Below are positions 7,197-16,043 of a stretch of 60,800 bases of DNA, piece by piece. The position numbers and the translations under genes were made by a program. The stretch spans positions 1 through 60,800 of the forward strand of contig NZ_JAIVFS010000046.1 in the NCBI RefSeq assembly GCF_020829645.1. The letters run 5' to 3'. The notes under the pieces are model-generated. The model ran no database searches and was not told the origin of the DNA. It worked only from the letters and a program-made list of their open reading frames with translations. The DNA is from Nostoc mirabile CHAB5784 (GTDB taxonomy: Bacteria > Cyanobacteriota > Cyanobacteriia > Cyanobacteriales > Nostocaceae). Position 1 is the stretch's first letter; the number at the start of each line of letters is the position of its first letter.

Positions 7197-7400
7197 CGAT
7201 GCAATGGCATAACACGCCGATACAATAGACCTCTTGCAAAAGTCCCTAATACACCCCACCCCTAACCCCTCCCCGCAAGCGGGGAGGGGAGCGTTTGCGT
7301 GAGCAAATGCGGGGTGGGGTTCTTTATTTTTGATTTATGCAAGAGGTCTAATGGCATAACAAGTCGATGCAATGGCATAACAAGCCGATGCAATGGCATA
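7197..7400. repeat. short 21-bp tandem array (GATGCAATGGCATAACA)
   Basis: Four to five units of GATGCAATGGCATAACA(A/C)GCC-type sequence, at 7197-7226 and 7350-7400, interrupted by the element at 7227-7349. No coding potential. Confidence 0.8.
7227..7349. mobile_element. 123-bp MITE with 12-bp inverted ends and 3-bp duplication
   Basis: AGACCTCTTGCA at 7227-7238 and TGCAAGAGGTCT at 7338-7349, flanked by AAT at 7224-7226 and 7350-7352. Removing it restores the 21-bp tandem unit on which it landed, which proves insertion. The interior is a large palindrome beginning ACCCCACCCC and ending GGGGTGGGGT, closely related to the palindrome at about 11560-11636. Confidence 0.85.
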
Positions 7401-7547
7401 ACACGCCGATGCGTTAACCATAAAACTGATTTACCAGGCAAAAGTAAGTTTTATTACAGCGATCGCCTCAAATTTATAACTGTGCGGTTACTCTTGATTT
7501 GGATATATCGCCCTCTATTGCTGTAATTTACCCCAAATACTGCCTCT

Positions 7548-10500
7548 ATGCCGCAACCAACACCTGAGTATATTCATGTAGAACTGCCCATCATTCAACA
7601 ACTTACGAGTATGGGATGGCAATATATACAAGGTAGTTGGGACAATCCCGCAATTACGGAACGGGAAAACTTTAAGCAAGTTTTACTGACTGAACGCCTC
7701 AAAGCCGCTATCAAACGCATCAACCTAGATGACAACGGCAATCCCTGGCTTGATGATATACAAGTGCAAGCCGCAGTCAGTCAGTTAGAACGCCTGGGCG
7801 CAAATAGATTAATGGAAGCTAACCAAGCCGCTACAGAATTGTTACTCAAAGGCACTACTGTTTTAGGACAAGACGGCAAACAGCACACCGTTCATTTTAT
7901 TGAATTTAATCCTGAACATGGCGATCGCAACAATTTTATCGCCATCAATCAATACCGAGTAAACCCGCCTTGGGCAACTGGTAATCGGGGGTTTATCGTC
8001 CCAGACATGGTACTACTTATTAACGGCATTCCTCTAGTAGTGATTGAATGTAAAAGTCCTAATCTAGATAACCCGATAACTGAAGCAATTCAAGACTTAT
8101 TGAAATATTCCAACCAACGGGGTAGCAGTCAACCAGAAGGCGCAGAAAAATTATTCCACTACAATCTGCTAATGATAGCAGCGTCTAGAGGACGGGCAAC
8201 AGCCGGAACCATCGGCGCAAATTATGAACATTATGTCGATTGGAAAACTGACCTAACCCCCCTAACCCCCCTTCCCTACAAGGGAATGGGGGAAAATGAC
8301 TCCCCTCCCCTGCGAGGGGAGGGGTTGGGGGAGAGGTCAAATTTTCGCCAAACCCTCATCACCGGGATGTTGAAACCAGCTAATCTAATCGACATCCTGC
8401 ATAATTTCACTCTATTTAAAACCAGTGGCGGACGCACCATCAAAATTGTCCCCCGTTACCAGCAATATCGGGCAGTTTATAAAGCACTGCAACGACTTCA
8501 GCACAATCAAACCCGCGCCCAACATGGCACAGATGACCAACGCGGTGGCATTATCTGGCATACCCAAGGTTCAGGTAAAAGCCTGACAATGGTTTACCTA
8601 ATTCGGAAAATTCGCACCATCCCAGAATTACGCCGCTTTAAAATTGTTGTTGTCACCGACCGCCGCGACTTAGAAAAACAACTTGCAGATACCGCCATCC
8701 TCACCGGGGAACCATTACAAAAGGCTAAAAACGTCAAAAAGCTAGAACAATACTTGCAACAACCAGGTGCTGGCTTAGTCTTCGGAATGATTCAGAAATT
8801 TAAAGGTGGCGAAGATTCTGATGAAGAAGCAGAAATTGAACCAATTCCGAAAAACCTCAATCCTTCGGAAAATATCTTAGTGCTAATTGACGAAGCACAC
8901 CGTTCTCACGCCAAAACCCTCCACACCAACTTATTAGAAGCCTTACCTAACTGTGTCCGTATCGGCTTTACTGGTACACCCATTGTCAAAGCTGCCAAAA
9001 AAACCACGCTGCAAATTTTTGGTTCATTTATCGACGAATACAATATCCGCCAATCCCAAGCAGATAAAGTCACTTTGCCCATTGTCTACGAAGGATTAGA
9101 AGCTAGAGGTACTGTAACCCAAGGTGATGACCTCGACCAACTTTTTGAAATTATCTTTGCTGATAAAACCCCAGAAGAACGGGCGCAAATTAAAGCTAAA
9201 TACGCGACTAAAACCCAAGTTGGCGAAGCACGGGAATTAATTAAAGCCAAAGCTAAAAGTATGCTGCGTCATTATATTGAGCGCATTTTAGTAGGAGGCT
9301 TTAAGGCGCAAGTAGTCGCCTCTACCCGTCTCGCCGCCGTCCGTTACCAAGAGGCATTTGTGGAAGCACAACGGGAAATAGTACAGCAGCTAAAACACCG
9401 CGCCCTCATTTTGCAAAGTCTCAATACGGAGGCTTTAGAATCGCTTGATGCGGAAACTCGTTTTTTTGCTCAAGCACTCCCACATCTTGAAACGATACGC
9501 AAACTAGAATTTGCTACTATTATCTCTGGTGATAAGGGAGATGACACTAGCTGGAAAAAGTGGACAGATAAAAGTCAACAAGAAATTAATATTGAGAAAT
9601 TTAAAAAGCCTTTAGACCAAGATAGTTTAGCGATTTTAATTGTAAAAAATATGCTGCTTACAGGTTTTGATGCACCGTTAGAACAAGTTTTATATTTAGA
9701 CAGGTCGCTAAAAGAATACGAATTGCTGCAAGCGATCGCTCGTGTTAACCGAGTGTATGATGATAAAAAAACAGAAGGGTTAGTGGTCGATTATTACGGC
9801 GTTGATATCGCTGCTGCACTCTCAGTTTACGAGAATCTTGATACAGAATCTGCCTGGTTTGATATTCGTGCAGAATTGCCAAAGTTGCGCGACAGACACC
9901 AGCGAGTTATTGCTTTATTCACTCAAAACAACTGCACAATTGATGATGTAGATGCTTGTGTAGACTTGCTCAAAGATGAACGCCTCAGAGTTGAATTTAA
10001 CGACTGTTTAAAAGACTTTATCAACACTCTCGATACAATATTGCCGCGTTCAGAAGCACGTCAGCCCGATAATTTTGTTCGAGATGCCAAAAAACTAGGC
10101 TTTATTAAAAAAGCTGTTGCTGACCTCTACAGAGATGAAAAACTTAATATAGTTAGCGCCAAAGAGAAAGTTAGAGCATTAATAGACCAATATATTGAAT
10201 CGCAAGGTATTGACCCAAAAGTGCCACCGATTGATATCATGTCACTGGATTTTAAAACCCATGTCCAGCGCCATCGCTCGATTAAAGCACAAGCCGCAGA
10301 AATGGAATTCGCTGCCCGTCACCATATCAGCGTAAATTATGAAGAAGACCCCGTTTATTATAAAAATTTAAGTGAAAAACTCACAGAAATTCTGGAATCT
10401 TTAGCTGATAACTGGGAAGCAAAAGTTGAGGCTTTGCGGAAATATATAGAACAAATCCAAACTGGCCGTACTACAGATGAAACTGGATTAGATCCCAAAA

Positions 10501-10766
10501 CTCAAATGCCATTTCTCAACATTTTAGATGAATATTCCCAAAAACAACTCCCCGAACTTGCTCAAGCAACTGTGGAAATTGTCGAACATATCCGCCAAGA
10601 AATACGACGGGTAAATTGGGGTAGCCAAATAGTCCAAGAGGATTTAAGAAGGTGGATAGCCGGCTACTTGGATGATCATGATTTAGTGAGTTACAAGCAA
10701 CTCGAAGAAGTTGCGGATAAATTAGTCCAAGTAGCTAGGAGAAATCGTGATAATTTAATGGCATGA
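7548..10766 (+). CDS. hsdR: type I restriction enzyme, motor/nuclease subunit HsdR
   Basis: The subunit that translocates DNA and cleaves it. 1072 residues, normal for the family. Order of domains: N-terminal PD-(D/E)XK nuclease with VPDMVLLINGIPLVVIECKS (about 151-170), then a superfamily 2 helicase with Walker A TQGSGKSLTM (about 342-350), DEAH in LVLIDEAHRSH (about 449), FTGTPI (about 475) and motif VI region LLQAIARVNR, and a long helical C-terminus that binds the methyltransferase. An unusual stretch at about residues 235-264 (rich in P, G and L) is encoded by an interspersed palindromic repeat and is probably a surface insertion tolerated in a loop. The gene overlaps the following metallopeptidase by four bases. 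With hsdM broken, an active HsdR would be harmless only because restriction needs the full complex. Confidence 0.95.
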   Translation: MPQPTPEYIHVELPIIQQLTSMGWQYIQGSWDNPAITERENFKQVLLTERLKAAIKRINLDDNGNPWLDDIQVQAAVSQLERLGANRLMEANQAATELLLKGTTVLGQDGKQHTVHFIEFNPEHGDRNNFIAINQYRVNPPWATGNRGFIVPDMVLLINGIPLVVIECKSPNLDNPITEAIQDLLKYSNQRGSSQPEGAEKLFHYNLLMIAASRGRATAGTIGANYEHYVDWKTDLTPLTPLPYKGMGENDSPPLRGEGLGERSNFRQTLITGMLKPANLIDILHNFTLFKTSGGRTIKIVPRYQQYRAVYKALQRLQHNQTRAQHGTDDQRGGIIWHTQGSGKSLTMVYLIRKIRTIPELRRFKIVVVTDRRDLEKQLADTAILTGEPLQKAKNVKKLEQYLQQPGAGLVFGMIQKFKGGEDSDEEAEIEPIPKNLNPSENILVLIDEAHRSHAKTLHTNLLEALPNCVRIGFTGTPIVKAAKKTTLQIFGSFIDEYNIRQSQADKVTLPIVYEGLEARGTVTQGDDLDQLFEIIFADKTPEERAQIKAKYATKTQVGEARELIKAKAKSMLRHYIERILVGGFKAQVVASTRLAAVRYQEAFVEAQREIVQQLKHRALILQSLNTEALESLDAETRFFAQALPHLETIRKLEFATIISGDKGDDTSWKKWTDKSQQEINIEKFKKPLDQDSLAILIVKNMLLTGFDAPLEQVLYLDRSLKEYELLQAIARVNRVYDDKKTEGLVVDYYGVDIAAALSVYENLDTESAWFDIRAELPKLRDRHQRVIALFTQNNCTIDDVDACVDLLKDERLRVEFNDCLKDFINTLDTILPRSEARQPDNFVRDAKKLGFIKKAVADLYRDEKLNIVSAKEKVRALIDQYIESQGIDPKVPPIDIMSLDFKTHVQRHRSIKAQAAEMEFAARHHISVNYEEDPVYYKNLSEKLTEILESLADNWEAKVEALRKYIEQIQTGRTTDETGLDPKTQMPFLNILDEYSQKQLPELAQATVEIVEHIRQEIRRVNWGSQIVQEDLRRWIAGYLDDHDLVSYKQLEEVADKLVQVARRNRDNLMA
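8250..8338. repeat. interspersed palindromic repeat used as coding sequence in hsdR
   Basis: GACCTAACCCCCC at the left and GGGGGAGAGGTC at the right, with inner hairpins CCCTTCCCTACAAGGGAA and CCCCTCCCCTGCGAGGGGAGGGG (in part). It belongs to the same family as 1143-1215 but is read in frame through hsdR, encoding about 30 residues between YVDWKTD and NFRQTLITGML. Related HsdR proteins should lack these residues. Confidence 0.85.
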
Positions 10767-11461
10767 CAAGCATAACCTTTGGCGACCTGAGTTTTGAAAT
10801 TCGCCACAGTTCCAAACGCCGCACCGTAGGTATTACCGTCGAACGTGATGGGAAATTAGTCTTAGTTTCTCCCCCAAAAGTACCAATAGAAACATTAGAA
10901 AGAATTGTCAGCGAGAAACGTTACTGGATTTACAGTAAACTTTTAAAAAAAGAGTCATTAAATCCACCAGCTAGCGTTAAAGAATACGTATCAGGTGAAG
11001 GTTTTTATTATCTAGGACGCAGCTATCGCCTCAAAGTAGTGGATGGAGTTCAACAACAGCCATCTCTGAGACTATATCAAAGCCGCTTTGAGTTACAGCA
11101 CCCAGCACAAGCTCAAGGTCGAGAACACTTTATTAAGTGGTATCGGGAACACCTTCAGCTAATTGTAGAACAACAAATTGCCACACTGATTAAACGAGTT
11201 ACTACTTCGCCTCGTTCAGTACAAGTACGTGAGTTAGGGAATCGTTGGGGTTCTTGCGGACACAAAGGGGATTTATATTTTCACTGGCGGGTAGCTATGC
11301 TACCACGAGCAATGATTGAGTATTTGGCAGTTCATGAACTAGTGCATCTAATTGAACCGCATCACAGCACTGCATTTTGGCATAGGGTGGAGAATATTAT
11401 ACCAGATTATCTTGAGCGCAAACAGTGGTTAGCTGAGAATGGCGCAATTTATAACCTTTAG
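10763..11461 (+). CDS. YgjP-like (DUF45/WLM) zinc metallopeptidase
   Basis: A 232-residue protein of the YgjP/SprT-like metallopeptidase group. The zinc site is clear: HELVH (about residues 191-195) with a third ligand in EPHHSTAFW, preceded by the family signature GNRWGSC (about 158-164). The N-terminal half is a beta domain starting with KRRTVGITVERDG. ATG overlaps the hsdR stop (ATGA), so the two are translationally coupled. Genes of this family very often accompany type I restriction loci, but their role there is not settled; a maturation or turnover function for the complex is only a guess. No signal peptide, so cytoplasmic. Confidence 0.9.
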   Translation: MTSITFGDLSFEIRHSSKRRTVGITVERDGKLVLVSPPKVPIETLERIVSEKRYWIYSKLLKKESLNPPASVKEYVSGEGFYYLGRSYRLKVVDGVQQQPSLRLYQSRFELQHPAQAQGREHFIKWYREHLQLIVEQQIATLIKRVTTSPRSVQVRELGNRWGSCGHKGDLYFHWRVAMLPRAMIEYLAVHELVHLIEPHHSTAFWHRVENIIPDYLERKQWLAENGAIYNL

Positions 11462-11497
11462 AAATATAGCGGTTGTCGTTTACGTGAGGTACACCCG

Positions 11498-11727
11498 TAG
11501 GGGCACGGCACTGCCCATTGGTGTCAACTTAAGCTCAAACCTATGTCCCACAACCGTTCTACCCCACCCCTCAATCCCCTCCCCAAAGCATCGGGGAGGG
11601 GAGGTTTTGCGTCAGCAAAGCCGGGGTGGGGTAATGCGGATCGTGATGGTAAGTGAATGAACTCAATATCACGTCTTGACAAGGGTTTCACGTTAAGTTG
11701 ACACCTATGGGCACTGCCGTGCCCCTA
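11498..11727. mobile_element. 230-bp inverted-repeat element (TAGGGGCACGGCA / GGTGTCAACTTAA family)
   Basis: Both ends carry TAGGGGCACGGCA(C/G)TGCCCAT followed by GGTGTCAACTTAA in inverted orientation, giving arms of about 34 bp with two mismatches. The centre (about 11556-11636) is another palindrome, ACCCCACCCC...GGGGTGGGGT, like the one within 7227-7349. The GTGTCAACTTAAG end also bounds the element at 28982-29403. It fills most of the gap behind the metallopeptidase gene; the rest, up to 11975, shows no gene. Confidence 0.8.
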
Positions 11728-11975
11728 CACCTCGTGATGTAATATTGTACCCCATCTGAATGGGAACCGCTATATGTGAAATGATCGGAGCGATCGCATT
11801 TAGACAAAGTTAAAAGAATGTGTCAAACTTCTACATATTTTTGATAATTTACCATCTCTTAAAGTGACATACTCCACACACTCCTATCGACGGTGAGTGT
11901 GGGCTTCTCAGGGCTAATTTCTCCTTGGGATATATAACTAAACTAACAATTTTTACCAAATATCCTTATTCACTT

Positions 11976-12185
11976 CTATAAATGAGAATTGAGTCGCTCT
12001 AGACGTTGACGCTGTTTCGACCACTGCTGACAAACTTCTGTAGCCAAATGCTTTTCTTCTGCTGTTAATAGCTCATCAGGTTTGCCAGAAGCCAATATTT
12101 TAGCTGCTTTTGCAGCCAAGTTGTAATTTACACCGTGTTTGACTAATTGTGTGTGAAAAAATTCTTCCAAGTCTTGGACTGACAT
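11976..12185 (-). CDS. small conserved-type hypothetical protein
   Basis: A 69-residue protein (start MSVQDLEEFF; a longer frame begins seven codons upstream). The chosen ATG has a good ribosome site, AAAGGAGAG, about eight bases before it. The protein is mostly helical: an N-terminal helix DLEEFFHTQLVKHG, a second NLAAKAAKILASGKPDE and a third with many Gln and Arg. No membrane segment, no Cys. I do not recognise a domain. It stands alone between two repeat-bearing gaps, so the context gives no clue to function. Confidence 0.6.
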   Translation of the reverse strand: MSVQDLEEFFHTQLVKHGVNYNLAAKAAKILASGKPDELLTAEEKHLATEVCQQWSKQRQRLERLNSHL

Positions 12186-12221
12186 AAAAAACTCTCCTTT
12201 AATCAAGTGGTTATATTCAGT

Positions 12222-12332
12222 TAGTACAGCGCGACGTAAATCAAGCTACCATTTTAAAACTTGCAAAAGCCTTGAGATACAAAACTTTTGAATGCGTGAA
12301 TGCGTGATTTTTGACTTCCGCCTTGCGGTACA
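12222..12332. repeat. inverted-end repeat (TAGTACAGC...TTGCGGTAC family)
   Basis: TAGTACAGC at 12222 and TTGCGGTAC at 12323-12331 form the ends; the interior shares TACCATTTTAAA and TTTTTGACTTCCG(C/T)CTTGCGGTAC with the copy at 30930-31050. A degenerate copy begins at 36999. The rest of the gap to 12772 has one HIP1 site and no gene that I can support. Confidence 0.65.
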
Positions 12333-12772
12333 AGGGTATTAAAATTTAATGAATAAAATTATGTAACAGCAATTACTGGAAATTATTACAAATATTTCAA
12401 CTGACTGGCTTCCCTCGGAAGACGCAGGAGTAATTATACCTTTTATATTTTCTCTGAAATCCCAGGAGAGGGAAAGTCACAAATCCTGCTACCGGGGAAG
12501 GGCGTAGGCGCAGACATCCCCAAGGAAGCGGAATCTGGATTACTTGACTGTGGAGCGATCGCAACAATTACAAATGCATCAAGAGCGATGCCTGCGCTTG
12601 TCTGTAGCACTGCAAAAATGCATAAATGCTTCCTTGGCTTGTCGCTAGTTAACAGTTCTGTAACTCTAAATTAAATTCTTTCTATTACTTTTATTTTATG
12701 GTAAAAAATTGATTGTGACAAAATCTAGTTAATATTAATTAGCTCGACTAAAATTATCTTGTTATAATTCTA

Positions 12773-14407
12773 ATGCGTTATTCTCACCGTTTGCAACTGC
12801 CATCCAAATATTTCAATATTTTCATTGCAGTACTAACTTTTGTTTTATTTATCTGGTTAACTCCTGTCGTTGCTCAAGCATTAACTAAAGCTCCGGTTAT
12901 TTTAGATGGGCAACAGCTTTTTCAGATCAGCGATTCTGGTCAGTATAGCGCTCAAGAACGGACAAATCTAATCAACTCACAATTAAAAAATGCGATTCAA
13001 ACTTCTGAATCTATTCAAGTTAAAATTGAAAAACGCAACCAGCTACCTACTATTTTGCTAAATGACCGCTATCTGTTAACAGTTACAGAACAAGATAGTG
13101 TTCCAGGTAGCACAGTTGATGAGCAGGCAACCATTTGGGGGCAGCAAATTGAAGAAGCGTTACAGCAAGCTCGCTTAGAGCGAACTAAAACCTATCTCCA
13201 ACAAACAACTTTTCTAGCAGTAGCAATTTTACTCATAACTGCCGGATTCAGTTGGCTATTAGGATGGATTAAGCATCATTTTTTCCGAATAGCTTCACTT
13301 CGCTTAACTACTACTAACAATGAGACATCTAATTCGGAACCACTTAAAGTATTAGAATTATTTTTCAAATTACTATTAGCAAGTATGCGTATCGCACTTT
13401 GGATAAGTGCGATTCTCTATATCACTAATCTCTTTCCTTTCACTCGTCAATGGAGCTACCAAATTTCAAATATCCTGAGCGCCAGTTTCACCTCACCTAT
13501 CCTGACATTAGGCAAGAATCCTTACTCTCTTACTGAATTAATAATTTTGATTGGTTTGTTGTTCGGCTTAGTTATCTTTGCTGGAACTTTAACCAATTTT
13601 TTACGTTCTCGCATTCTATCTTTTACTGGAATCAATCGTGGCGCTCAAGAAGCGATTGTAATACTTTTCAAATATGGTCTGATTTTTATTGGTACACTGG
13701 TACTGCTACAAATCTGGGGGCTTGACATTAGCTCTTTGACAATCTTAGCAAGTGCTTTAAGCGTTGGAATTGGCTTTGGTTTACAGGATATTGCTAAGAA
13801 TTTTGGCAGTGGTTTAGTACTAGTATTTGAGCGTCCGATTCAGGTTGGAGATTTTGTCGAAGTTGGGGAATATACAGGTACTGTCGAGCGAATAGGTGGC
13901 AGAAGTACCGAGATTCGGACTCTTGACCACGTTTCAATCATTGTACCCAACTCTCGCTTCTTGGAAAAAGAAGTAATCAACTGGAGCCACCGCAACCCGA
14001 TTTCTCGCCTTCATCTCCCCGTTGGCGTTGCTTATAGTTCAGATCCCAAAGTCGTGCAAGCTGCTCTGTTAGAGGCAGCCTCTAAGCATCCTAATGTATT
14101 GGAGGCTCCTTCTCCTCTAGTATTATTTAAAGAGTTTGGCGACAACAGCTTAAATTTTGAGTTATTAGTATGGACTGCGGAACCTAATAAACAATTCTTG
14201 CTCAAAAGTGATTTATACTACAATATCTACGAATCACTACAGCAAAGACAAATTGAAATCCCCTTCCCTCAGTTAGATTTACATCTGCGTTCTGGCACGT
14301 TGGAATTTACGCCAGAAATGCAGTTAGCCTTAATACAAATGTTTGAACGATTGTCAAACAATCAACAACGCATAGATCCAATCAAGCCAAGTCAAAATCA
14401 AACGTAA
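12773..14407 (+). CDS. MscS-family mechanosensitive ion channel
   Basis: A 544-residue membrane protein that would open on membrane tension to release solutes during hypo-osmotic shock. An N-terminal signal or anchor helix (about 14-36) is followed by a periplasmic segment of about 90 residues, then several membrane helices (about 123-145, 190-215, 245-270, 295-315) and the MscS core: pore helix region LTILASALSVGIGFGLQD (about 325-342), GSGLVLVFERPIQVGDFVEV and the beta domain with GGRSTEIRT and VPNSRF. The C-terminal alpha/beta vestibule ends near 520. The gene stands alone with about 560 bases of non-coding sequence before it. Confidence 0.93.
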   Translation: MRYSHRLQLPSKYFNIFIAVLTFVLFIWLTPVVAQALTKAPVILDGQQLFQISDSGQYSAQERTNLINSQLKNAIQTSESIQVKIEKRNQLPTILLNDRYLLTVTEQDSVPGSTVDEQATIWGQQIEEALQQARLERTKTYLQQTTFLAVAILLITAGFSWLLGWIKHHFFRIASLRLTTTNNETSNSEPLKVLELFFKLLLASMRIALWISAILYITNLFPFTRQWSYQISNILSASFTSPILTLGKNPYSLTELIILIGLLFGLVIFAGTLTNFLRSRILSFTGINRGAQEAIVILFKYGLIFIGTLVLLQIWGLDISSLTILASALSVGIGFGLQDIAKNFGSGLVLVFERPIQVGDFVEVGEYTGTVERIGGRSTEIRTLDHVSIIVPNSRFLEKEVINWSHRNPISRLHLPVGVAYSSDPKVVQAALLEAASKHPNVLEAPSPLVLFKEFGDNSLNFELLVWTAEPNKQFLLKSDLYYNIYESLQQRQIEIPFPQLDLHLRSGTLEFTPEMQLALIQMFERLSNNQQRIDPIKPSQNQT

Positions 14408-14669
14408 ATTCCGATGGTTGGCTTGCTATTAGAAAGCTGTTTGTGTCATACTTACTAATTACTAAAATCCGAGCGACTTTAAGTAGTATTTGAAAAAATC
14501 ACCAAAAGACCTGAGTTTGAGGTCAGATGCTGAGAAAGAAAAGAAAGTAGGGTTTAGGCTACAAGTAGTTGCGATCGCTTAACTCCGATGAAAGCATCTC
14601 AAGTTTGCAGGAACATCAATTTTTCGCAGGATGGGATTCAGTAGTAAAGTGAGTTTTAAAGGAGTATTT

Positions 14670-15872
14670 ATGTCACAGTTAGAGCAAGCAGTGCCAGACA
14701 CCTTTGTAGCCAAAGGCTTAGAAACTCTCCCCAATAATATATTCGACCAGGTTGAGGCTCTGGCCAAAGACTTTGCCACCCGTGCAGGGGCACATGACAA
14801 AGATGGTTCTTTTCCCTTCGAGAATTTTACAGCTTTGCATGAGGCAGGATTACTCAGCCTCACCATTCCCCGTGAATTAGGTGGACAGGGTTTAGGGCTG
14901 CCAACTATCTGCCGAGTGATTGAAGGGATAGCGCGTGGCGATGCTTCGACGGCGCTAGTACTGACAATGCACTATCTCCAACATGCCCATGCAGCCCGTA
15001 GCCGTCGCTGGCATCCAGAAGTATATAAACGGCTGTGTCGTGAATCAATTGAAGGTATTGCCCTGCTCAATGCTGCCCGTGTCGAACCTGAGTTAGGAAC
15101 GCCAGCTAGAGGCGGATTGCCTGCCACAATTGCCGAGTGGACAACAGAGGGTTGGCGTTTAACAGGCCACAAGCAATACACCACGGGTAGTCCCATCCTC
15201 AGCTACTTTATTGTTTGGGCACGGACAACTGAGAATGAACCACAAGTTGGCAGTTTTCTGGTTCCGCGCGATCTGCCTGGTTTGCAAATTGTCGAAACCT
15301 GGGATCACCTGGGGATGAGAGCTACAGGCAGCCACGATCTCATTTTGGAGAATGTATTAATCCCAAGAGAGTATGCTTTGAATATTAGCCCCATATCTGC
15401 CGCGCCATCCTTTGATCCTCTGATTTCCACTTGGGGCAGTTTGACAGTGAGTGCTTTATATCTAGGTGTTGCTACTAGTGCGCGAGACTGGCTTGTAAAA
15501 TATCTTTGGGAGCGATCGCCTTCTAATCTCAAAGAGCCACTGGCAACTCTGCCACGCTTTCAAACTGCTGTGGGTGAGATAGAAGCACTGCTGTTTGCTA
15601 ACAATAGATTGATTTATAGCTTGGCTCAAGATATTGATCAGGGCGAGTATGAGCCTAACGTAGGATTACACGCACAAGCTGTTAAATACCTCACCACAAC
15701 TAACTCGATTCGTGCTGTAGAGATTGCCTTAGAACTGACTGGTAATCCTGGTCTGTTAAAAAAGAATCCTTTAGAGCGACACTACCGTGACGTTCTGTGC
15801 AGCCGTATCCATACACCGCAAAATGATGTTATTTGCCAGTCTTTAGGGAAGTCTGTATTGAAAGTAAAGTGA
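14670..15872 (+). CDS. acyl-CoA dehydrogenase family flavoprotein
   Basis: A 400-residue flavoenzyme of the acyl-CoA dehydrogenase superfamily. ATG 14670 is preferred over the longer frame from 14631 because AAAGGAG stands seven bases before it. The typical parts are visible: N-terminal helical domain with GLLSLTIPRELGGQGL, middle beta domain with TTGSPILSYFIVWARTTE and the substrate-side GMRATGSHDLILENV, and C-terminal helical domain with TGNPGLLKKNPLERHYRD. The usual catalytic Glu position is not certain from inspection, so it could act on a CoA ester, a carrier-bound acyl group or another substrate. Cyanobacteria generally lack full beta-oxidation, which makes a specialised role more likely. 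Confidence 0.88.
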   Translation: MSQLEQAVPDTFVAKGLETLPNNIFDQVEALAKDFATRAGAHDKDGSFPFENFTALHEAGLLSLTIPRELGGQGLGLPTICRVIEGIARGDASTALVLTMHYLQHAHAARSRRWHPEVYKRLCRESIEGIALLNAARVEPELGTPARGGLPATIAEWTTEGWRLTGHKQYTTGSPILSYFIVWARTTENEPQVGSFLVPRDLPGLQIVETWDHLGMRATGSHDLILENVLIPREYALNISPISAAPSFDPLISTWGSLTVSALYLGVATSARDWLVKYLWERSPSNLKEPLATLPRFQTAVGEIEALLFANNRLIYSLAQDIDQGEYEPNVGLHAQAVKYLTTTNSIRAVEIALELTGNPGLLKKNPLERHYRDVLCSRIHTPQNDVICQSLGKSVLKVK

Positions 15873-15934
15873 GTGGGAGTGGAGGGCAGGGGGCAGGGAG
15901 CAGGGAGCAAGGAAGAAGAACTATTTATTGATTA

Positions 15935-15980
15935 TTGACAAATGACAAATGACAAATGACTAATGACTAATGCCCAATGC
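15935..15980. repeat. heptanucleotide STRR (TGACAAA/TGACTAA)
   Basis: Degenerate tandem heptamers, three TGACAAA followed by TGACTAA units, preceded by a G-rich GGGAGCAGGGAGCA stretch. Same repeat type as at 33953-34005, 47620-47676, 53868-53903 and 59385-59435. It lies between the dehydrogenase and gatA. Confidence 0.85.
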
Positions 15981-16043
15981 CCCATACCCAATATCGGCCA
16001 ATATGTACTAAAATCAATGACTTGAGTCATAAAGAGAGCAATC

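Larger units (their letters stand above)
6294..7547. other. repeat-filled gap without genes
   Basis: No convincing gene. From left to right it holds a palindrome near 6385-6412 (GGGGATTTAAACCCC inside matching flanks), an interrupted CCTAACCCCC-family repeat, a MITE-like element at 6554-6720, an element carrying a 21-bp tandem array at 6775-7133, and a second 21-bp array at 7197-7400 that is itself interrupted by a 123-bp element. The last 150 bases before hsdR (from about 7400) are free of repeats and must hold the hsdR promoter, which I cannot place. Confidence 0.8.

Noticed and set aside
6859..7212. Open frames on both strands across the 21-bp array
   Set aside because: They exist only because the unit is a multiple of three without stops; no ribosome site, both strands equally open. 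The same holds for frames in 34025-34351, 52051-52326 and 60539-60790.
7299..7526. 75-residue frame before hsdR
   Set aside because: It runs through a MITE and a 21-bp array and has no protein-like composition.
11439..11660. 73-residue frame after the metallopeptidase gene
   Set aside because: Encoded by the inverted-repeat element; no family features.
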